A DNA stretch of 64,000 bases, taken from contig NC_087075.1 of assembly GCF_026151205.1 (NCBI RefSeq), positions 11,578,303 through 11,642,302 on the forward strand, written 5' to 3'. The DNA comes from Bolinopsis microptera (lineage: Eukaryota > Ctenophora > Tentaculata > Lobata > Bolinopsidae). The translations under genes were made by a program, and so were the position numbers. Below, piece after piece: positions 62,247 through 64,000 of the stretch. Position 1 is the stretch's first letter; every line of letters starts with the position of its first letter. Below the pieces are notes generated by a model. It worked only from the letters and a program-made list of their open reading frames with translations. It was not told the DNA's origin and did no database searches.

Positions 62247-63800
62247 GTGTGGAAACAAGGCCTGATAGTGAAACTATGGAAGGTTGGTGTGCATGGATGC
62301 TACCTAAGGACAATTGATAGTTTCCTCTTTGGGAGGACGGTAAGCCTCCTCCTAAATGGTTTTATTGGTCCTGTCAGGATGTGCCTCGATTATGGGCTGC
62401 CACAAGGCTCTGTTCTATCACCAATCCTTTTCAAATTTTATGTGTTCGACATGGAGACCCTGTGTCAACTGTATGAGCAGATTCAGGCCTTCAAATTTGC
62501 GGATGATGGAACCATCAAAGTGACTGGAAACGATCTTGAAGAATGTCTCTTCTACCTAGAGCTTGCGATGGGATTCATAGGGGAATGGACTTCTCAATGG
62601 AGGATGGTCATAAACTGTAATGTGAATAAAACAGAAGTTATATGTTTCCAATGCCAAGATGCTTCAGCTGTTCCCAAATCCTTTGATCTATGTGGAAACA
62701 CCATCTATCTCACAGACAGCAGCAAAGTACTTGGTATAACACTTGACAGTAAGTTGAGCTTCAAGCAGCACAGCCAGGATGTATACAACAAGCTAATCTA
62801 CCGTTGGGTTTGTCTGAGCAGGTATACAAATCGTAATTGGGGGATGAACCAAAAGGTCCTAGTGAGGCTGGCCAAAACTGTGATGTTTTCCTCCCTCTTC
62901 TATGGCTCGTTTATCTGGCAAACTAATGCCAACATGCTGGAACTGAACAAACTTTGGTACAAGGTAGCAAAATCTGCTGTGGGAGCAGTCTTCAATGTTC
63001 AAAATGCCATACTAGAAGTCATCTTGGGAATACCCCCACTCCGGGTTACAAACAGAATACTATCGGTGAAGCACTACCTGAAGGTATTCAGTAGTATACA
63101 TATCGATGTACACCATGACTTCATATGCAGAGAGATAGAATCGGGAAACACAAAAATTCTGGGCCAGATGCGGGATGTGCTGAAATTTCTAAAATGGAAG
63201 GTGGAAGTATATGCTGACTCTGTCCTACCAGGTGATGCAAAAATAATTGGACTAAATGATGCCTCGAAATTGTTCGAGCTCTCTAGGAAAGCCTGTCATT
63301 ACACCAAGGCCTCTATCAAACAATTCACTGAATTCGTATGGCAGGAATTTATTAAGAACCAGTTACAAATGGAGGGCTGGTCTCAAATTCCCATGGTGTC
63401 TACCACCCCCCTGAAGTTCCCTCGTTATACCAGCAGAGAAATTGAGGTTCTAGTCATGAGCTTGTTTTACAAAAACAATCTTCTAAACTCATTTCTATAT
63501 AGCCTTGACAGACTGAAATGGTCTTCTCCCTATTGCTCCTGTGGTCATGAAGAACAAACTTCAATTCATATACTGACTAGCTGTGGTCATGTTGACGAAG
63601 ACCTTAGGGACCAAGCCTCATATCTTCTCAGTGTTGGTAACGAGGTCTCCAGTCTGGAAGATCTGGGTACTCCACACTTGGCTATCCTAAACTGCTCCAG
63701 AGATCCAAAATTCATCCAAATCTGCAGTGAATGTGTGAACAATGATGACCTCAAGCTAAGAAGGAAGATCTGTATTTCTACAGGGCCCACCCACGCCTAG
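62229..63800 (+). pseudogene. 5'-truncated LINE reverse transcriptase, second lineage
   Basis: A frame of at least 517 residues carries the second half of an RT: motif A KAFDSVW at the very start, motif B YGLPQGSVLSPILFKFYV, motif C AFKFADDGTIKV (FADD), then LGITLDSKLSFKQH in the thumb. The C-terminal region is long and ends with a Cys/His cluster (CSCGHEEQTSIHILTSCGH) resembling the C-terminal zinc-like motif of some LINEs. The endonuclease and fingers are missing, so the copy is inactive although its frame is unbroken. It differs clearly from the 53.7-59.3 kb element. Confidence 0.8.
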
Positions 63801-64000
63801 CTGGGGAGTCTAGTCCCTATATTAGACGGCCAATGCTCTATCCATTGGTATGTACGCGGCCTTACCCAGGCCTGTAATAAATGGGGAGTCCCTCTTAGGA
63901 CGACCAGTGCTAGACACTGTTTACTACTGACTGAATGGAAACCTACTTAACTCTTTGGATTGGTAGAACCTGTCTGGTTACATGAACATTGGAGCTAGTT
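63801..64000 (+). other. 3' flank or UTR of the truncated LINE, continuing past the window
   Basis: GGGGAGTCTAGTCCCTATAT and GGGGAGTCCCTCTTAGGACG are two related short segments, possibly a repeated 3' UTR motif. No end of the element or A-rich tail is seen before the window ends. Confidence 0.4.

Overview
This is nuclear DNA of an animal, probably an early-branching marine invertebrate. The main evidence is a large intron-rich gene for the microtubule polymerase CKAP5/XMAP215 (GT-AG introns of about 100 to 2,500 bp) in an AT-rich, repeat-laden background with metazoan-type non-LTR retrotransposons, small hAT- and Tc1/mariner-like elements and satellites. The sequence alone does not let me choose between cnidarian, ctenophore, sponge or another lineage. 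There are no bacterial operons, CRISPR arrays or recognisable tRNA or rRNA genes.

Layout. (1) 0.1-4.9 kb: two tandem minus-strand genes for an unrecognised secreted protein with a signal peptide, a basic stretch, a long Trp/Asp-rich repeat region, a conserved helical domain of about 95 residues, a Glu-Thr repeat and a short conserved tail. Both copies change reading frame in or near the Glu-Thr repeat. (2) 5.7-21.9 kb: 31 phase-consistent exons encoding about 1,177 residues of CKAP5, from TOG4 through TOG5 to the C-terminus. The TOG1-3 exons are not in the window. Introns carry minisatellites, a TTAA-flanked foldback element, a mariner-type and a hAT-type MITE and a 27-bp perfect hairpin. Intron 24 hosts an intact, intronless antisense BTB-domain gene. 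(3) 22-40.7 kb: repeat territory, with dispersed hairpin families, a possible small spliced gene on the minus strand (27.9-29.8 kb), a nested insertion of about 4 kb, a 79-bp satellite and 300-bp tandem repeats. (4) 40.75-48.4 kb: sequence that looks corrupted (homopolymer smearing and an 83-C run) and should not be annotated. (5) 48.4-53.7 kb: LINE debris, a broken paralog of the BTB gene and degenerate repeats. (6) 53.7-59.3 kb: an apparently full-length non-LTR retrotransposon. Its ORF1 joins an AlkB-like Fe(II)/2-oxoglutarate dioxygenase to an SGNH hydrolase; its ORF2 has an APE endonuclease and a reverse transcriptase. (7) 59.3-64 kb: hairpin-rich repeats, then a 5'-truncated LINE of a different lineage.

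The most notable items are the Trp/Asp-rich secreted gene pair, the AlkB-SGNH ORF1, a minisatellite built from a CKAP5 splice donor, the BTB gene nested in CKAP5 with a decayed relative about 32 kb away, and a tandemly repeated cassette of TTC-loop hairpins plus 17-bp iterons. Exons and motifs were read by eye; family names rest on recognisable motifs, not on database searches.
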